Below, piece after piece: positions 5,392 to 8,003 of a stretch of 8,003 nucleotides of DNA (position 1 is the stretch's first letter; each line of letters begins with the position of its first letter). Position numbers and translations under genes: made by a program. This stretch comes from an uncultured Blautia sp. (lineage in GTDB: Bacteria > Bacillota > Clostridia > Lachnospirales > Lachnospiraceae): assembly GCA_900541345.1 (NCBI GenBank), contig UQJE01000101.1:1-8003 (forward strand), written 5' to 3'. The notes under the pieces are model-generated. The model worked only from the letters and a program-made list of their open reading frames with translations. It was not told the DNA's origin and did no database searches.

Positions 5392-5715
5392 GCCAGTATC
5401 TGCTGCTGTTTTTCCTTTTTGAGCCATCTCTTCTACAAAGGCATCTGCCTGTTCGTATGCAAGCACTTGTGAACTTTTTTCGTTTATCAGGCTGTTATCC
5501 TGTTTGAAATCACCAATCTGCAAAAGAGGGTCTATAATTTTCTTGATGTGTTCGTCCCGAATCGCTTCCCCTTCCGAAATAGAAAAATCCCAGTCATTTG
5601 TTCCATACGATGCTAAAGAAGCATTATGCTCTGTTGCATTTCTCCTGAGCATTTCTGCCTTTACTTTCTTCTTTAGGTCATTTAACTTCTGAGAGGTCAA
5701 TCTTAATTCTGTCAT
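5107..5715 (-). CDS. N-terminal part of the Cys-ladder (CXXX repeat) precursor, frameshifted
   Basis: It starts at ATG 5715 with AAAGGAGG a few nt upstream, the upstream gene's TAA abutting the site. Residues 1-108 contain no Cys and look like a long, largely helical leader or anchoring domain (LTSQKLNDLKKKVKAEMLRR, then YGTNDWDFS, then EHIKKIIDPLLQIGDF). From residue 109 (GCRGSCTGLC) the CXXX/CXX ladder begins and runs to Cys165. After that the frame gives 37 residues without a single Cys (AREPVQRIVRVPAEE... to MHLA), the signature of a frameshift, since the ladder continues without a break in the -1 frame. The protein is the expected substrate of the downstream radical SAM enzyme. A leader this long is unusual for a small peptide product and suits a structural protein carrying a modified domain. 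It is either a genuine mutation, a sequencing error, or two products from one gene. Confidence 0.8.
   Translation of the reverse strand: MTELRLTSQKLNDLKKKVKAEMLRRNATEHNASLASYGTNDWDFSISEGEAIRDEHIKKIIDPLLQIGDFKQDNSLINEKSSQVLAYEQADAFVEEMAQKGKTAADTGCRGSCTGLCSATCSGACSGCSGSCSGNCYSSCADKCESSCATSCSSCSGCSGSCSGCAREPVQRIVRVPAEEVVEKAVALAAEGLVTAVVMHLA
5219..5232 (-). other. Apparent -1 frameshift point in the Cys-ladder gene
   Basis: In the first frame the ladder reads TGT (5232-5230) TCA GGC TGT (5223-5221) and then loses cysteine. In the -1 frame it goes on from TGC (5221-5219), then ACG GGA ACC TGT. Between the TGT at 5232 and the TGC at 5221 are 8 bases; 9 would give a perfect CXXXC unit, so one missing base explains the break. 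No X-XXY-YYZ slippery heptamer is visible at the junction, which argues against classical programmed frameshifting. Confidence 0.75.
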
Positions 5716-5726
5716 ATTCCCTCCTT

Positions 5727-6350
5727 TTATGTCACGGAGCTGATAGCTGTAAATGCTGGTGCGATCATAAGATAATCCACTGCTGCCGTCTGTCCTGCCA
5801 AAACTGTATCAACAGCAAGAGATACCTGAGTCGTGCCTGACACATTTTCCACGGTAAATCCTAATGTCTGATATGTATTTGCTGCCTGAAACATTTTGGG
5901 TTTTATATAAAAGTTCTTTTCTCCACAGGACACTTTAAATACATTTGCTCCCGAAGTAATCTGTGAAATCTTCATTCGAAGCATCACACTGTACATTCCC
6001 TTTGGCAAATCTGTGAGGTTTTTGGAAAATACGGTACTTTTAGCTGCTGTAGACAAAGAAATCACATCATATTGTGCCTTTTCGTCCTTCGTTGTTCCCT
6101 TTGGGTCCAACGCAGTTCCTCCATAAAGATGCATACATGCAAATATATCCGGACTTTCTGACCCAGACATACTTTCCTGAATGTCTTTTATGTCTTCTTT
6201 TATCTTTTCAATATCCTTTACTTTATTTTTCTCTTCCTGCGTCACAAACTGGTGTGATTCGTCTGTTTCCACATTCGCAGCCAGCGCTCCAAAGTCCAGC
6301 GTAACTTCCGAACCGTCATCCTGCTTATGTTTAATCTGTCTTGTTACCAT
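5727..6350 (-). CDS. Tail-fibre-type protein with coiled coil and C-terminal beta domain
   Basis: The protein is 207 aa. Residues 31-44 (ESHQFVTQEEKNKV) match in style the HRFATDEEKKAW motif near the end of the preceding fibre protein; such short motifs recur in clostridial tail fibres. Residues 43-62 are a charged coiled coil (KVKDIEKIKEDIKDIQESM) suited to trimer formation. From about 70 onward a beta-rich domain follows, ending with VDYLMIAPAF. It probably forms part of a receptor-binding or short fibre complex at the tail tip. ATG 6350 has AAGGAG 8 nt upstream. Its stop lies 11 nt before the Cys-ladder gene, whose ribosome binding site abuts it, which ties that gene to the tail-fibre transcription unit. 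Confidence 0.75.
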   Translation of the reverse strand: MVTRQIKHKQDDGSEVTLDFGALAANVETDESHQFVTQEEKNKVKDIEKIKEDIKDIQESMSGSESPDIFACMHLYGGTALDPKGTTKDEKAQYDVISLSTAAKSTVFSKNLTDLPKGMYSVMLRMKISQITSGANVFKVSCGEKNFYIKPKMFQAANTYQTLGFTVENVSGTTQVSLAVDTVLAGQTAAVDYLMIAPAFTAISSVT

Positions 6351-6367
6351 TTTTCACTCTCCTTTTC

Positions 6368-6401
6368 AAAACCCTCCGAAGACAGATTTCCTCCGGAGGG
6401 T
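6368..6401 (-). terminator. Weak terminator-like hairpin between two fibre genes
   Basis: On the minus strand ACCCTCCG pairs with CGGAGGGT, giving an 8-bp GC-rich stem with a 15-nt loop, followed by only four T and then the ribosome binding site of the next gene. It could be a partial terminator or mRNA-processing element that lowers expression of the downstream fibre and Cys-ladder genes. The short U-run makes full termination unlikely. Confidence 0.45.
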
Positions 6402-6418
6402 ATCATTTTAAGAGATTA

Positions 6419-7399
6419 TTATTTTGTTAAAAAGCAAAAAGCGCCAACCGGAGCCTCTTTCGGGAGTTCTGCGCCGAAATAGATGTCCGCTTTTGCATTC
6501 CAGGCTTTCTTTTCCTCGTCTGTTGCAAAACGATGTGTTGCATCTTCTGTGATCATTGTAGCTGGATGATTCTCCGGATGCTCATATTTTGAGAAATCCG
6601 CATTAGCCGGAACGTTTGCCTCGACTGTATGACCGCCTACCGTATCCGCATTACCACCATTAGCCGGCAGAGATGTTGGTTTGTTTTTAATAAAAGCATC
6701 AGATCCGCTATCCTCAACATTCCAGTCTGCCTGTACGTTTTTCTGAGCATTGGCCGGTGCATGTGCTGCCTGGCTGTGGTCATAAGCGGCTTTACCTTTA
6801 TCTCCCGGAAAAGCGGCGCCAGGTGTTTCTCCAAGGACAAGGGAAGCAGAAATCTCCACATACTGTGTTCCAGACCAGCGATATGTTTTAAAAGAAGTTG
6901 TATCAACGTAGATCTTTCCAGATTCCGCCTTATACGGTGTTCCTTTTTCGTTATTAAAAACGGTATTACTTACATATGTACCTTCCAGTACATCATCGAC
7001 ATAAGATGGTAACTGTGCCGCCGGAACCTTGCCGGACTCGTCCAGGGACGCTGCTCCCACATCTGCTGCCGTTAAATTACTCCATTCCGCTTCACCGTCT
7101 GCCTTATTTTTCAGAACCTGTCCTTTTGTTCCGCCTGCAGGGATATGCTTATGCCCAGGGCCATCCGGATGAACATATCCAGAACCTTTGGAGAGTTCGT
7201 CCCAACCGGTTCCATTCCATACATAGGTGGTTTTAGTTTCTTTCACAAAAACATTAAGACCTTCTGTGACCGCATGTAACGTCACAAGTTCATCGCGTTC
7301 CTGAATCGTGTCCACCTGTCCTCTGGCGTCCAGAAGTGCCTCCGCCTGTAATTTAAATCCGGAGGCAACGGTAATTCCTTTTTTAGTTTCGAAACTCAT
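6419..7399 (-). CDS. Phage tail-fibre / receptor-binding protein
   Basis: A 326-aa modular fibre protein. The N-terminal 70 residues include a YVWNGTGWDEL motif, and a second Tyr/Trp motif of the same kind (TYRWSGTQYVEI) occurs at 172-183. Both are typical of small beta modules in phage fibres. HPDGPGHKHIPAGG (77-90) introduces a linker, then AADVGAASLDESGKVPAAQLPSYVDDVLEG (111-140), a common collar/fibre segment of clostridial phages. Residues 221-258 (NVQADWNVEDSGSDAFIKNKP, then NADTVGGHTV) are another widespread fibre linker. HPENHP at 274-279 and HRFATDEEKKAW at 289-300 precede a short C-terminal strand ending at PVGAFCFLTK. It is expected at the distal tail, contacting the host surface. 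ATG 7399 has AGAGGA about 8 nt upstream. Confidence 0.85.
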   Translation of the reverse strand: MSFETKKGITVASGFKLQAEALLDARGQVDTIQERDELVTLHAVTEGLNVFVKETKTTYVWNGTGWDELSKGSGYVHPDGPGHKHIPAGGTKGQVLKNKADGEAEWSNLTAADVGAASLDESGKVPAAQLPSYVDDVLEGTYVSNTVFNNEKGTPYKAESGKIYVDTTSFKTYRWSGTQYVEISASLVLGETPGAAFPGDKGKAAYDHSQAAHAPANAQKNVQADWNVEDSGSDAFIKNKPTSLPANGGNADTVGGHTVEANVPANADFSKYEHPENHPATMITEDATHRFATDEEKKAWNAKADIYFGAELPKEAPVGAFCFLTK

Positions 7400-7422
7400 A
7401 TGTTTGTCCTCTCTTTCTTTAA

Positions 7423-8003
7423 TTAGTGATTAAATGTCATCTTAAAGTTGGATACCGTGGAAGCATCGTTAGACAACGCATAGTAAGCAACACCATTAAC
7501 CGTTACCTCAATTCTGTTAAATGTGCCGGTTACATCAAAATTGTTTGCGTCAAGAATCTTAGAGATATTTCCATAAGATTTCGGGTAAGCGAACATCATC
7601 TTCTGGTTTGCACAGGTAAAGTTAAAGGATTTATTTCCTTTTGCCTGAACTACTTTAGTAGCCGCTTTGATAAGCTCTTCTGTCGGATTCGCATCTGCAG
7701 CAATAGCACCGTAGTAATATGGAGATACAAAAGTATAAGCGCCGGTCTTTGCTGTAACCACTTTCTTTTCTGCATCTGTAACCTTGACGGAAAGCTGCTT
7801 GTTTGCTGTTACAGTCAGCGCCTTTGAAAGGGTAATCGCATTTGCCCCTGCTTTAATTCCTTCTGCCAGGCTGCCGATTACTTCTTCGCCGTCAAGGACT
7901 TCAATTTTAGTGATTTCAGCGCTTCCTTTTGTGATATTCACTGTAACACCTGTTACGTTCTGAGTGGTTCCCACTTCCACTACTCCTCCGTTGGATGGAG
8001 TCA
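7423..8003 (-). CDS. Phage tail-fibre protein, 5' end beyond the window
   Basis: The frame is open to the window edge (first full codon at 8001), so the true start lies upstream. The GTG at 7980 is an internal Val, not a start. The visible part is about 193 residues. It begins in an Ig-like/bacterial beta-sandwich repeat (GGVVEVGTTQNVTGVTVNI, then KALTVTANKQLSVKVTDAEKKVV). It then passes through FVSPYYYGAI into a C-terminal domain (NKSFNFTCANQKMMFAYPKS and ILDANNFDVTGTFNRIEVTVNGVAYYAL) that I recognise as a recurring end domain of clostridial phage tail or fibre proteins. It lies 23 nt before the next fibre gene. A structural role in the tail is likely, but the exact part cannot be told from this fragment. 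Confidence 0.75.
   Translation of the reverse strand, partial: TPSNGGVVEVGTTQNVTGVTVNITKGSAEITKIEVLDGEEVIGSLAEGIKAGANAITLSKALTVTANKQLSVKVTDAEKKVVTAKTGAYTFVSPYYYGAIAADANPTEELIKAATKVVQAKGNKSFNFTCANQKMMFAYPKSYGNISKILDANNFDVTGTFNRIEVTVNGVAYYALSNDASTVSNFKMTFNH

Noticed and set aside
7978..7980. GTG at 7980 as the start of the first fibre gene
   Set aside because: The frame continues open to the window edge with a GGVVEVG-type motif spanning this codon, so it is internal and the gene is partial.

Overview
The window looks like the distal end of the late (morphogenesis and lysis) region of a prophage or tailocin-like element in a low-to-medium GC Firmicute, most likely a Clostridia/Lachnospiraceae-type gut anaerobe. 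This rests on the gene types (clostridial tail-fibre modules, a Hol44-like holin, a glucosaminidase-amidase lysin), on purine-rich AAGGAGG-type ribosome binding sites in front of most genes, and on base composition. No species can be named. Every convincing gene is on the minus strand, so transcription runs from base 8003 down to base 1 with almost no gaps.

In transcription order: (1) 8003-5727 holds three consecutive tail-fibre or receptor-binding-type proteins. The first is cut by the window edge, and a weak hairpin separates the second from the third. (2) 5715-2885 is an unusual three-gene cassette. It comprises a protein with a Cys-free N-terminus of about 108 residues followed by a very long CXXX/CXX cysteine ladder (about 70 Cys in all), a small helical protein of 118 aa, and a radical SAM/SPASM enzyme. 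This is the architecture of a post-translationally modified peptide (RiPP, ranthipeptide-like 'CXXX repeat') system, placed between tail-fibre and lysis genes. The Cys-rich gene is broken by an apparent -1 frameshift near 5219-5232, with the ladder continuing at once in the other frame. (3) 2881-2279 holds two small proteins, one unknown and one resembling DUF6275. (4) 2265-411 is the lysis module: a small protein with one membrane segment and a coiled coil, a holin, a terminator-like hairpin, and a three-domain endolysin. (5) 410-1 is AT-rich and ends in a strong terminator. A short reading frame ending just before that terminator may be the 3' end of an interrupted host gene, which would make this the phage-host junction.

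The working interpretation is that the radical SAM enzyme, with the 118-aa helper, installs Cys-derived crosslinks (for example thioethers) on the ladder of a virion-associated or co-released protein. The fibre genes upstream handle host recognition and the downstream module releases the particles. The cassette assignment follows from sequence motifs and gene order; the modified product and its role are inference.
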